Shown here piece by piece: positions 1-6,751 of a stretch of DNA of 15,553 nt. The stretch covers positions 1 through 15,553 of the forward strand of contig JAHLLK010000101.1 in NCBI GenBank assembly GCA_020444165.1. Reading direction: 5' to 3'. The position numbers and the translations under genes are program-made. Each line of letters starts with the position of its first letter. The stretch's first letter is position 1. The notes under the pieces are model-generated. The model made no database searches. It had not been told where the DNA came from and saw nothing but the letters and a program-made list of their open reading frames with translations. This stretch comes from Deltaproteobacteria bacterium. GTDB taxonomy: Bacteria; Desulfobacterota; Desulfarculia; Desulfarculales; Desulfarculaceae.

Positions 1-208
1 AAATTCGCGCGGGGGCGGTGCCGGTCGCGGACGACCCCGCGTGAGCCGGCCCGCACCAAAGGCGCCCGGTCTCCCTGAATGTGAGCGGGGGCGGGGCCGG
101 TCACGGGAGAGATAGGTCGAGTTCGCCTCCACCGTAAGACCGGAACACTCGGGGCTGGAAAACCACAGCATTGCATCCAACATCAGACTGAAAAGAAAAT
201 AACCCGCC
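1..208. other. Gene-poor leader upstream of cheR
   Basis: No complete gene is visible here. One frame reads from position 3 to a TGA at 42-44 with ordinary-looking codons (ending ...VPVADDPA), so the first 44 bases could be the 3' end of an upstream gene, but this cannot be shown from so few codons. The rest is G-rich and contains a degenerate direct repeat. I found no convincing sigma-70 or sigma-54 promoter. An A-rich stretch (about 189-200) precedes the cheR start in place of a clear ribosome binding site. Confidence 0.4.
9..107 (+). repeat. Degenerate G-rich direct repeat, two copies
   Basis: Positions 9-30 and 85-106 match at 20 of 22 bases by eye (both begin GCGGGGGCGG). The two units lie 54 bp apart, upstream of cheR. 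They could be a duplicated binding site or simple low-complexity similarity in G-rich DNA. No function can be assigned. Confidence 0.35.
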
Positions 209-1093
209 ATGAAGTCCGCCTTGCCGTCAGAGCCCCCTTCCCCCCTGGCCGTCCCGGGCGGCATGATGACCATTAAGGATAGTGAATTCGAGGCCATACG
301 CGCGCTGGTCTACCAGAAGTTCGGCATCAATCTCACCGATCAGAAGCGCTCGTTGGTGGTGGGCCGCCTGCAGAAGATGCTCCGGGCCAAGGGTTTTCAC
401 GATTTCGGACAGTACCTGGCCTATATCCAGGGTGACGAGAGCGGCCGGGCCCTGGGCGAGCTGGTCAACCGCCTCTCCACCAACCACACTTTCTTCTTCC
501 GGGAAAGGGAGCACTTCGATTTCTTTCTCACCCGGGTGCTGCCGCATTTGGCCGAGAAAAAAAAGAAAAAGAGCATCAAGGATCTCCGCATCTGGTGCGC
601 TGGCTGCGCCACCGGCGAGGAAGCCTATACCCTGATGATGGTGATGCTGGAGTTCTTTGGCTCCCAATATTACTCCTGGGACGCGGGGCTGTTGGCCACT
701 GACATCTCGGGCGATGCCCTCAAGACGGCCCAGGAAGGGACCTACCCCCAGGAGCGGGTGGCCAACCTGCCCGGGGAACTCCTGCGTCGCTATTTCCGCC
801 GGGGGCCCGGGGACTTGTGGCTGGTGGACCAACGGCTGAAGCAGGAGATTGTGTTCCGCCGCTTCAACCTGATGAACCAGGTTTTCCCCTTCAAAAAGGC
901 CTTTGACGTTATTTTTTGCCGCAATGTGATGATCTATTTCGACCAGCCCACCCGCGAGGCCTTGGTGCGTCGTTTCCACCAGTTCACCGCGCCGGGGGGC
1001 TATCTTTTTATCGGACATTCCGAATCGCTCCGGCGTGACTCCTGCCCCTACGACTACGTGATGCCGGCGGTATACCGCAAGAAAGGGGAATGA
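209..1093 (+). CDS. cheR: CheR, chemotaxis protein methyltransferase
   Basis: CheR transfers methyl groups from S-adenosylmethionine to glutamates of membrane chemoreceptors during adaptation. The 294-residue product has the helical CheR N domain (about 23-90), the family motif LSTNHTFFFRE at 89-99, a SAM-binding segment at 127-139 (RIWCAGCATGEEA), the FDVIFCRNVMIYFD motif at 232-245 and GHSES at 269-273. No TPR or other extra domain is attached. An alternative start at 263 (residue 19, MMTIKDSEF) would remove a proline-rich, poorly conserved N-terminus; neither start has a strong ribosome binding site, so the start is uncertain. The stop overlaps the cheB start (ATGA, 1090-1093), indicating translational coupling in a cheR-cheB-cheD operon. 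Confidence 0.96.
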   Translation: MKSALPSEPPSPLAVPGGMMTIKDSEFEAIRALVYQKFGINLTDQKRSLVVGRLQKMLRAKGFHDFGQYLAYIQGDESGRALGELVNRLSTNHTFFFREREHFDFFLTRVLPHLAEKKKKKSIKDLRIWCAGCATGEEAYTLMMVMLEFFGSQYYSWDAGLLATDISGDALKTAQEGTYPQERVANLPGELLRRYFRRGPGDLWLVDQRLKQEIVFRRFNLMNQVFPFKKAFDVIFCRNVMIYFDQPTREALVRRFHQFTAPGGYLFIGHSESLRRDSCPYDYVMPAVYRKKGE

Positions 1094-2151
1094 TGTCCCG
1101 CCCAGTCAAGGTTCTAGTGGTGGATGATTCCGCCCTGGTGAGAGAGATCCTCACCACCGGTCTGGCCCAGGATCCGGGCATCCAGGTGGTGGGCTCGGCC
1201 GCCGACCCTTACCAGGCCCGGGACAAGATCGTGGAACTCCGGCCCGACGTGCTCACCCTGGACATAGAGATGCCGCGCATGGACGGCGTGGAGTTCCTGC
1301 GCCGCCTCATGCCCCAATATCCCCTGCCCGTGGTGGTGGTGAGCGCGCTCACCGAGCGGGGCAAACAGGTGACCTTTGACGCCCTGGAGGCCGGGGCGGT
1401 GGATTTCGTCACCAAGCCCAAAAGCGACGTGGCCCGCGGCCTTTCCGACATGCTGCTGCAGCTCCGCACCAAGGTGAAGATCGCCTCCACGGCCAACGTC
1501 TCGCACTGGAAGCACAAACGGCCCCGGGAAACCCCCGTCCGCCCGGTGGCCTCGGCGGCCCTGGCCGAGTCCACGGACAAGGTCATCGTCATCGGGGCCT
1601 CGGCCGGCGGCACCGAGGCCATCCGCGAGGTGGTGACCAAATTCCCGGCCACCACCCCCGGGGTGGTGATCGTGCAGCACATGCCGGCCGGTTTCACCCG
1701 CATGTTCTCCGAGCGGCTGAACTCCCTGTCGGCCATGGAGGTGAAAGAGGCCGAGGACAAGGACCGGGTGATGCCGGGCCGGGTGTTGATCGCCCCGGGC
1801 GGGTTGCAGATGCGGGTGTTGCGTTCGGGCGGCATCTATCAAGTGCGCGTGGAGCCTGGGGAATTGGTGTGCGGCCACTGCCCCAGCGTGGAAGTGCTGA
1901 TGCAGTCGGCGGCCCGCTATGTGGGGTCCAACGCCGTGGGGGCCATGCTCACCGGCATGGGCCACGACGGGGCCGACGGGCTGAAGGCCATGCGCGACGC
2001 CGGGGCCCGCACCCTGGCCCAGGACGAAGCCACCAGCGTGGTGTTCGGCATGCCCAAGGAAGCCTGGCTCCGGGGCGGCGCCGAGAAGCTGGTGCCCTTG
2101 CCCGACGTGGCCGCGGCCATCCTGAAGCTGTTGGCGGAAAAGACCTCATGA
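1090..2151 (+). CDS. cheB: CheB, receptor methylesterase/deamidase response regulator
   Basis: CheB removes methyl groups from chemoreceptors, and can deamidate them, once phosphorylated by CheA; it opposes CheR. The 353-residue protein has a receiver domain (about 5-125) with acidic residues D12/D13, the phospho-acceptor D58 in TLDIEMP, and K109 in VTKPK. A linker (about 127-162) leads to the methylesterase domain, whose catalytic triad is visible: S171 in GASAGG, H197 in VQHMP and D293 in GMGHDGADGL. Length and domain order are normal. The start at 1090 overlaps the cheR stop; the second ATG at 1093 is better spaced from the upstream AAAGGGG and may be the real start. The stop overlaps the cheD start. 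Confidence 0.97.
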   Translation: MMSRPVKVLVVDDSALVREILTTGLAQDPGIQVVGSAADPYQARDKIVELRPDVLTLDIEMPRMDGVEFLRRLMPQYPLPVVVVSALTERGKQVTFDALEAGAVDFVTKPKSDVARGLSDMLLQLRTKVKIASTANVSHWKHKRPRETPVRPVASAALAESTDKVIVIGASAGGTEAIREVVTKFPATTPGVVIVQHMPAGFTRMFSERLNSLSAMEVKEAEDKDRVMPGRVLIAPGGLQMRVLRSGGIYQVRVEPGELVCGHCPSVEVLMQSAARYVGSNAVGAMLTGMGHDGADGLKAMRDAGARTLAQDEATSVVFGMPKEAWLRGGAEKLVPLPDVAAAILKLLAEKTS

Positions 2152-2636
2152 GCCTTTGCCTGGTGGGGGTGGGGGAGTGGGACACCAGCCTCCAACCCGG
2201 GGCGGTCATCAAGACCATGGCCCTGGGTTCCTGCGTGGCCGTGGCCCTGGTGGCCCCGGCCAGCGGCGTGGTGGGGCTTTTGCACGTGGCCCTGCCCGAT
2301 TCCTCCATCGCCCCGGCCAAGGCCGCCCAGCGGCCGGGCTACTTCGCCGACACCGGCATCCCGGGCATCCTCCGGGCCATGGCCCGGCGGGGGGCCGATA
2401 TTTACCATCGTTCCCTGGTGGTCAAGCTGGCTGGCGGGGCCAAGGTCATGGACCCGCACGGCACCTTCAACATCGGCCAGCGCAACATCCAGGCCATCCG
2501 CCAGGTGCTGGGGCAGCACGGGCTCAGCCCGGTGGCCGAGGACCTGGGGGGAGTCGTCAGCCGCAACGTGGAGGTGCACGTGGACGGCGGCCGGGTGTTC
2601 GTGGCCTCGGCCGGCCGGGGCCGCCGGGAGATGTGA
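2148..2636 (+). CDS. cheD: CheD, chemoreceptor glutamine deamidase
   Basis: CheD converts particular receptor glutamines to glutamates, tuning receptor activity, and in some bacteria it binds CheC. The product is 162 residues, the usual family size. The expected cysteine-hydrolase residues are present: T23 in KTMALGSC, C29 in GSCVAV and H46 in LLHVALP. The conserved YFADTGIPGIL segment and a C-terminal NIGQRN region follow. The ATG at 2148 overlaps the cheB stop (ATGA), which fixes the start and suggests coupled translation. No cheC lies in the window, so regulation through CheC cannot be judged. Confidence 0.95.
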   Translation: MSLCLVGVGEWDTSLQPGAVIKTMALGSCVAVALVAPASGVVGLLHVALPDSSIAPAKAAQRPGYFADTGIPGILRAMARRGADIYHRSLVVKLAGGAKVMDPHGTFNIGQRNIQAIRQVLGQHGLSPVAEDLGGVVSRNVEVHVDGGRVFVASAGRGRREM

Positions 2637-2640
2637 GCCA

Positions 2641-2658
2641 GGCCGGCGGAAGCCGGCC
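2641..2658 (+). terminator. GC-rich hairpin just after cheD
   Basis: A perfect 7-bp stem (GGCCGGC / GCCGGCC) with a GGAA tetraloop starts 4 nt after the cheD stop. A T-run follows about 20 nt later inside the palindrome AAAAAGCTTTTT (2671-2682). The spacing is not that of a classical intrinsic terminator, so it may only weaken readthrough or protect the mRNA end. The rest of the 2637-2869 gap has no gene I can support. Confidence 0.35.
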
Positions 2659-2869
2659 CAGCCGGGAGGGAAAAAGCTTTTTCTGCGGGGGACCTGCCGG
2701 AGAGCATCCGGCGGCTCGCTCCCGGCCCGCGGACCACGGAACGGCCGGGCCATACCGGGTCGGCCGCGGGACCGCCCCGGAGAGTGAACCGGCGACGCCC
2801 GGGCAAAACGGGACCCAAACCGGCCCCCAGGCCATTTCCGGGGGGATAACCGAAAGGCTGCGTGCAAGC

Positions 2870-3748
2870 ATGCCCGATATCAGCCGTATCATCGCCCGGG
2901 CCAAGAACCTGCCCCCCCTGTCGCCCGGCGCCCAAAAGCTCCTCACCCTCATGGGCGGCGACCACCCCGACCTGGGCCAGGTGGTGACCCTGGTGGAGTG
3001 CGATCCCGGGCTCACCGCCCAGGTGCTCCAGGTGGTGAATTCGCCGGCCATCGGGCTGCGGACGCCCATCGCCTCCCTGGCCCGGGCGGTCACCTACCTG
3101 GGCGAAAGCCTGGTGGTGGGCATGGCCATGGCCGCCTCGGCCCCCCAGGTGCTGCACCGGACCCTGGACGGCTACCTGAGCCCCCGGGGCGCCATGTGGG
3201 CCCACAGCCTCAAGGCCGCCCTGGCCAGCCGCCGCCTGTGCGTGCACGCCCGGGCCGCGATCTCCCCGGACGTGGCCTTCACCGCCGGGCTCCTGCACGA
3301 CATCGGCAAGGCCGTGCTCTCCGAGTTCCTGGTGGACTATCAGGAAAACCTCCTGGCCGGGCTGACCCGGGAAGGCCCGGCCGACTACCTGGCCGCCGAG
3401 GCCGCCGCCACCGGGGTGGACCATTGCCGGGTGGGCGCGGAACTGGCCCGCCATTGGAACCTGCCGGCCAACCTGGGCGCGGCCATCCGCCACCACCACC
3501 AACCCGCCCTGGCCCCGCCCGCCCACCGCTCCCTGGCCTATCTGGTGCACCTGGGCGACATCACGGCCATGCTGAGCGGCAGCGGCACCGGCCTGGACGC
3601 CCTGTGCTACCGCCTGGACCGCAACTACGCGGCCCACCTGCGCCTGGGCTCCCGGGACCTGGAAAAGATCATGATGGAGGTGTACGAGGAGTTCGCCACC
3701 ATGCAGAACGCCCTCTGGGGCGGGGAGGATGACGGCCCCGCCGCCTGA
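2870..3748 (+). CDS. HDOD-domain signalling protein
   Basis: HDOD proteins are HD-superfamily modules usually found in bacterial signalling and motility control; most are thought to act as protein scaffolds rather than enzymes. The 292-residue product is essentially one HDOD domain (about 5-240): the opening NLPPLSPGAQKLL, then LVECDPGLTAQVLQVVNSP (42-60), a conserved TYLG at 75-78, and an HD core. Unusually for HDOD, metal-type residues look well kept: H112, H143-D144 in LLHDIGK, H185 and H208-H210. The start at 2870 gives the normal domain beginning. The frame is open far upstream, but that part is proline/glycine-rich out-of-frame sequence over cheD. It lies 233 bp behind cheD on the same strand, so a role in chemotaxis or motility is plausible but inferred. 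Confidence 0.85.
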   Translation: MPDISRIIARAKNLPPLSPGAQKLLTLMGGDHPDLGQVVTLVECDPGLTAQVLQVVNSPAIGLRTPIASLARAVTYLGESLVVGMAMAASAPQVLHRTLDGYLSPRGAMWAHSLKAALASRRLCVHARAAISPDVAFTAGLLHDIGKAVLSEFLVDYQENLLAGLTREGPADYLAAEAAATGVDHCRVGAELARHWNLPANLGAAIRHHHQPALAPPAHRSLAYLVHLGDITAMLSGSGTGLDALCYRLDRNYAAHLRLGSRDLEKIMMEVYEEFATMQNALWGGEDDGPAA

Positions 3749-3902
3749 GTCGGCCCGGCCGCCGCGTCCTCCACGCCTGACCGTTCCCGGGCTTCTCCCC
3801 GCCCCCCCGCCAGCCCGGCCGCCCCCCGCTACGCCCAATTCTGCTATCCTCTGAACAGTCCCTCACCGCCCGGCCCCGGCCGGTCTTCACCTGCGAGGCC
3901 CC

Positions 3903-4817
3903 ATGGACCGCACCGTCTACACCACGGTGGACCAAGAACTCTGCATCGGCTGCGGCCGCTGCATCGCGGTCTGCCCCAGCCGCACCCTCTCCCTGGTGGA
4001 GGGCAAAGCCGCGGTCACCGGCGACCGCTCCTTGTCCTGCGGCCATTGCCAGGCGGTGTGCCCCACCGGCGCGGTGCGGGTGACCTGCCTGGACCCCACG
4101 GCCGGCCGGTTCGCCACCTTCACCTCCGAGGAAAAATGGCTGCCCTGGGGCGGCTCTGATCCCGGGGAGCTGGCCCGGCTGATGCGCTCCCGGCGCTCCT
4201 GCCGCAACTACCGCCCCGATCCGGTGCCCCGGCCGCTGTTGGCGGACCTGATCCGCCTGGGCCGGGCCGCGCCCAGCGGCACCAACAGCCAGCGCTGGAC
4301 CTTCACCGTGCTGCCGGACCGGGCAGCGGTCATGGGCCTGGCCCGGGCGGTGGGCGAGTTCTTCCAGGACCTGAACCATAAGGCCGAAAAGGCCTGGCTG
4401 CGCACCCTCTTGAAACTGGTGGGCCGGCCCGAGCTGGCCCACTACTGGCGGGACTATTACCAGTCCGCCCGGGAGGCCCAGGCGGAGTGGGAGGCCACGG
4501 GCCGGGAGCGGTTGTTCCACGGCGCTCCGGCGGCCATCCTGGTGGGCTCGGAGCCCGGCGGCAGCCTCCCGGCCGAAGACGCGCTCCTGGCCACCCAGAA
4601 CATGCTGTTGGGGGCCCACGCCCTGGGCCTGGGCACCTGTCTGGTGGGCTTCGTGGTGGCCGCGCTCAAGGCCAACCCCGCACTCAAAAAAGCCGCCGGC
4701 GTGCCCGCGGCCGAGACGGTGCACGCGGTGGTGGCCCTGGGCTGGCCCGACGAGGAATACCTCTGGGTGGCGGGCCGGAAGCCCGCCGTGGTCAGGTGGG
4801 TGGGGGCGGGTAAGTAA
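3903..4817 (+). CDS. Ferredoxin-nitroreductase fusion protein
   Basis: This family joins an N-terminal iron-sulfur ferredoxin domain to an FMN-dependent nitroreductase domain, presumably passing electrons from the clusters to flavin; physiological substrates are mostly unknown. The 304-residue product has a first cluster motif CIGCGRCIAVCP (C14, C17, C20, C24) and a second, CGHCQAVCP (C46, C49, C53). The position expected for the first cysteine of the second motif is S43. The nitroreductase domain (about 88-285) has the FMN-binding RSRRSCRNYRPDPVP near 96-109, a SGTNSQRW segment at 125-132, and LLGAHALGLGTCLVGF at 235-250. The ATG at 3903 follows GAGG by a short spacer. A weak extended -10 (TGCTATCCT, 3842-3850) lies in the 154-bp gap after the HDOD gene. 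Confidence 0.9.
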   Translation: MDRTVYTTVDQELCIGCGRCIAVCPSRTLSLVEGKAAVTGDRSLSCGHCQAVCPTGAVRVTCLDPTAGRFATFTSEEKWLPWGGSDPGELARLMRSRRSCRNYRPDPVPRPLLADLIRLGRAAPSGTNSQRWTFTVLPDRAAVMGLARAVGEFFQDLNHKAEKAWLRTLLKLVGRPELAHYWRDYYQSAREAQAEWEATGRERLFHGAPAAILVGSEPGGSLPAEDALLATQNMLLGAHALGLGTCLVGFVVAALKANPALKKAAGVPAAETVHAVVALGWPDEEYLWVAGRKPAVVRWVGAGK

Positions 4818-4854
4818 AAACGGTTGGTTATTAATATATAGAAGCCATTGCATG

Positions 4855-4883
4855 GTGAAACACATAAAACCTGTTGATATTAT
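4855..4883 (+). promoter_or_regulatory. Candidate sigma-70 promoter of the AlbA_2 gene
   Basis: GTGAAA (4855-4860) and TATTAT (4878-4883) are separated by 17 bp, matching the -35 consensus at 4 of 6 and the -10 at 5 of 6 positions. Transcription would begin near 4890, giving a leader of about 120 nt that contains both hairpins at 4929-4980. AT-rich DNA gives promoter-like matches by chance, so this is tentative. Confidence 0.4.
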
Positions 4884-4928
4884 GTCAAAAAGGTCTGTGA
4901 AACATGATTACGGCAGGCAATGGCCGAT

Positions 4929-4980
4929 GCGGGCCAAGGATGGCCCGCCAAATTGCACGGGGCAGGACGCCTCGTGCAAT
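4929..4980 (+). promoter_or_regulatory. Tandem leader hairpins with AGGA loops (CsrA/RsmA-like)
   Basis: Two hairpins lie back to back in the leader of the AlbA_2 gene. The first (4929-4948) is a perfect 8-bp stem GCGGGCCA/TGGCCCGC with loop AGGA. The second (4952-4980) is a 12-bp stem with one G-U pair and loop AGGAC. The first loop region reads CAAGGATG, which matches the CARGGAUG core of the published CsrA/RsmA SELEX consensus. A third GGA lies in the Shine-Dalgarno AGGGAG at about 5002-5007. GGA in hairpin loops plus a GGA at the ribosome binding site is the usual layout of a CsrA-repressed leader. Neither stem is followed by a T-run, so a terminator is unlikely. Confidence 0.45.
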
Positions 4981-5012
4981 GCTCTCTAATAAGAAGTGCA
5001 TAAGGGAGAAAG

Positions 5013-6206
5013 ATGTCGATTTTCACCAAATCGTTGGATGATGTTACCAAGCAAGACCTCGAAGATCTGATACGAGATGGATACCGTGAGAATTTGGAGG
5101 TGGAGTACAAGTCTCAGGCTTATGGCGATGATAAAAGGGGGAAAACAGAGCTATTAAAAGACGTGACGGCATTTGCTAACTCACAAGGTGGTTTATTGAT
5201 AGTTGGGATTGAAGAAAAACACGGAAAACCATTTTTTTTGAATGGTATCGAAAACGCCGATAGATTTAAAGACAAAACCCGGGATATAATCAACAGCAGC
5301 ATTCGAGAAAGAATACAAAATGTCACGATTAAGCTGGTAGAAGTTGGGCCAGCAAAGCATGTTGTGATTATTCGTGTTCCCCGTAGCATAAGACAGCCTC
5401 ATATGTTCCATATCGAAGGGCGGGACTTCCCATTTTATCAGCGGCATCATGACTCAAATACACCGATGGATATCTCAGAAATTAAGCAGGCTGTTTTAGT
5501 AGGTCAAAACATGAAACAGAGAATTGACGACATTGTAGAGGCAGAAAAAATCGAGGCGAAAAGAGATAATTCTATAGGAATTATCTGCCATTTATTTGTG
5601 GTTCCTGTTTTCCAAACTGATTTGCAGCTTGATACAGAGTTGGAAAATATCGCCAAAATTATCAGGGAGTCATCTCAACCAGGGGCTTCTCCTGATGGAG
5701 AGGGATTATCTTTCAGGGAGATTAGACACTTCATTCACGGGATAGAAGGGGTGAATACTTTGCCCCGTGATGATTCGTTATTACAGAGAATGCGGCTTAA
5801 AGAAAATAGTGTGATAACTTTTATTAATAAGGATACTGTCGATTTTAAAAATAGGGAAATTAATTATCTGATTGGACCAAACATTTTGCGTTACATGATC
5901 AATTTTTTTCGTTTAGCCGCTAACATATATCAAGCCATGTCCGTGGGTGGTCCATTCCGGGTTGGGGTAAATATCTTTTGTACCCAGTCACCATATTTGT
6001 TTATTAGGCATGGCAGATTTAGTGATGATGTCAGTGAAAAATACAGAGATAATGATTTGTGTGTTCCTTTGAAATCATTCGCCGATCTTGGCGATACAGT
6101 CGCGATAACTCGTAGTTTGCTCGATCACTTGTGGCGCGCATTTAACTATAAAAAGTGCGATTACTTTGACGATGAAGGCAATCTGCTACCGGTGCCAAGG
6201 GTATGA
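5013..6206 (+). CDS. Schlafen-type AlbA_2 domain protein
   Basis: The 397-residue product has an N-terminal AlbA_2 (Schlafen-like) domain at about 12-125. Typical features are the acidic NLEVEYKSQ motif (E29, E31, K33), LLKDVTAFANSQGGLLIVGI at 47-66, and a strand-rich second half with HVVIIRVPRS. This fold occurs in putative DNA- or RNA-binding regulators, in eukaryotic Schlafen RNases and in some bacterial defence-associated proteins. The C-terminal part (about 165-397) matches nothing I recognise: a charged helix near 165-185, then a mixed region with IICHLFVVPVF and YLIGPNILRYMINFF, and no transmembrane segment. A good ribosome binding site (AGGGAG, 5-6 nt before ATG) fixes the start. It is strongly AT-rich compared with its neighbours, and its stop overlaps the first ATG of the thioesterase. 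Whether it is a nuclease, a regulator or a defence factor cannot be decided from sequence alone. Confidence 0.8.
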   Translation: MSIFTKSLDDVTKQDLEDLIRDGYRENLEVEYKSQAYGDDKRGKTELLKDVTAFANSQGGLLIVGIEEKHGKPFFLNGIENADRFKDKTRDIINSSIRERIQNVTIKLVEVGPAKHVVIIRVPRSIRQPHMFHIEGRDFPFYQRHHDSNTPMDISEIKQAVLVGQNMKQRIDDIVEAEKIEAKRDNSIGIICHLFVVPVFQTDLQLDTELENIAKIIRESSQPGASPDGEGLSFREIRHFIHGIEGVNTLPRDDSLLQRMRLKENSVITFINKDTVDFKNREINYLIGPNILRYMINFFRLAANIYQAMSVGGPFRVGVNIFCTQSPYLFIRHGRFSDDVSEKYRDNDLCVPLKSFADLGDTVAITRSLLDHLWRAFNYKKCDYFDDEGNLLPVPRV

Positions 6207-6208
6207 GC

Positions 6209-6673
6209 ATGAAGCAAATCAACCCGGCCTGGCTGGCCGCGGTGCAGGGCGATGTCAACGTCTGCCCCTATTTCAGCCTGCTTTCCATGCGCATAGACGA
6301 TTTGGCCTGGGGGACGAGCCGGTTGGTCATCGACGTGGCCAACAAGCATATGCAGCCCTTTGGCCTGGTGCACGGCGGGGCCTACGCCAGCCTGGTGGAC
6401 GCGGCCGGGTTCTGGGCCGCCTACAGCCAGCTGGACCCGGACCTGGGCATGACCACCGTGGACCTGAAGATGAACTTTTTGGCCCCGTCCCAGGCCGGCC
6501 AACTGGTGGGCCTGGGACGGGCGGTGAAGGTGGGGCGCACCCTGAGCCTGGCCGAGGCCCGGGTGGAGGACCAGGAGGGCAACCTCCTGGCCCACGGCCT
6601 GGTGACCCTCATGAGCCTGGGCAAGCTGCGGCTGGAGGGCCAGGACGCCCTGCCGCCCAAGTATGCGCCGTAG
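6209..6673 (+). CDS. PaaI-type hotdog-fold thioesterase
   Basis: This is a small acyl-CoA thioesterase of the hotdog fold (PaaI/YdiI type), expected to hydrolyse an acyl- or aryl-CoA in the cytoplasm; the substrate cannot be read from the sequence. Starting at 6209 it has 154 residues. Key features are the LVHGGAYASLVDAAGFWAA helix with the conserved HGG and an aspartate nine residues after its histidine, then TTVDLKMNFLAP on the core strand and the closing LVTLMSL strand. An ATG at 6203 overlaps the AlbA_2 stop, but the AAGGG at 6197-6201 is spaced 7 nt from the ATG at 6209 and only 1 nt from 6203, so 6209 is preferred. G+C content returns to the host level here. The gene converges with the chemoreceptor gene downstream. 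Confidence 0.88.
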   Translation: MKQINPAWLAAVQGDVNVCPYFSLLSMRIDDLAWGTSRLVIDVANKHMQPFGLVHGGAYASLVDAAGFWAAYSQLDPDLGMTTVDLKMNFLAPSQAGQLVGLGRAVKVGRTLSLAEARVEDQEGNLLAHGLVTLMSLGKLRLEGQDALPPKYAP

Positions 6674-6721
6674 CGCGGGAGACGCGGCGGGGCGCTCCCG
6701 GCTCCTGGGTTGAGCCGCGCC

Positions 6722-6743
6722 GGGGAGCGGCGGGCCGCTCCCC
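6722..6743. terminator. Hairpin between convergent genes
   Basis: A perfect 9-bp stem (GGGGAGCGG / CCGCTCCCC) with a CGGG loop lies between the thioesterase stop and the receptor stop, 8 bp from the latter. It could end transcription from both sides, although neither side has a T-run. Confidence 0.5.
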
Positions 6744-6751
6744 CCGGGGGG

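Larger units (their letters stand above)
4818..6208 (+). other. AT-rich accessory island
   Basis: Base composition changes abruptly just after the nitroreductase stop and changes back at the thioesterase start. Counting single lines, positions 5161-5220 are 24/60 G+C, whereas 6541-6600 in the next gene are 45/60. The island holds one gene plus its promoter and leader. Codons such as AAA, ATA and AGA are frequent in it and rare in the neighbours. I see no integrase, transposase, tRNA target or clear flanking direct repeats, so the mode of entry is unknown. Horizontal acquisition is inferred from composition. Confidence 0.75.

Noticed and set aside
2780..2862. Possible c-di-GMP-I (GEMM) riboswitch before the HDOD gene, from GGGCAAAAC and GGGACCCAAACC
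   Set aside because: The GGGACGCAAAGCC core is not matched, the required hairpin between the two elements is missing, and no tetraloop-receptor pair was found.
2156..2869. Upstream extension of the HDOD frame over cheD, suggesting a 530-residue fusion
   Set aside because: The extension is Gly/Pro/Arg-rich, overlaps cheD out of frame, and the HDOD domain begins normally at 2870.
4952..4980. The second island hairpin read as a Rho-independent terminator for the nitroreductase gene
   Set aside because: It lies 135 bp after the stop and is followed by GCTCTCTAATAAG, not a T-run; the GGA-loop leader explanation fits better.
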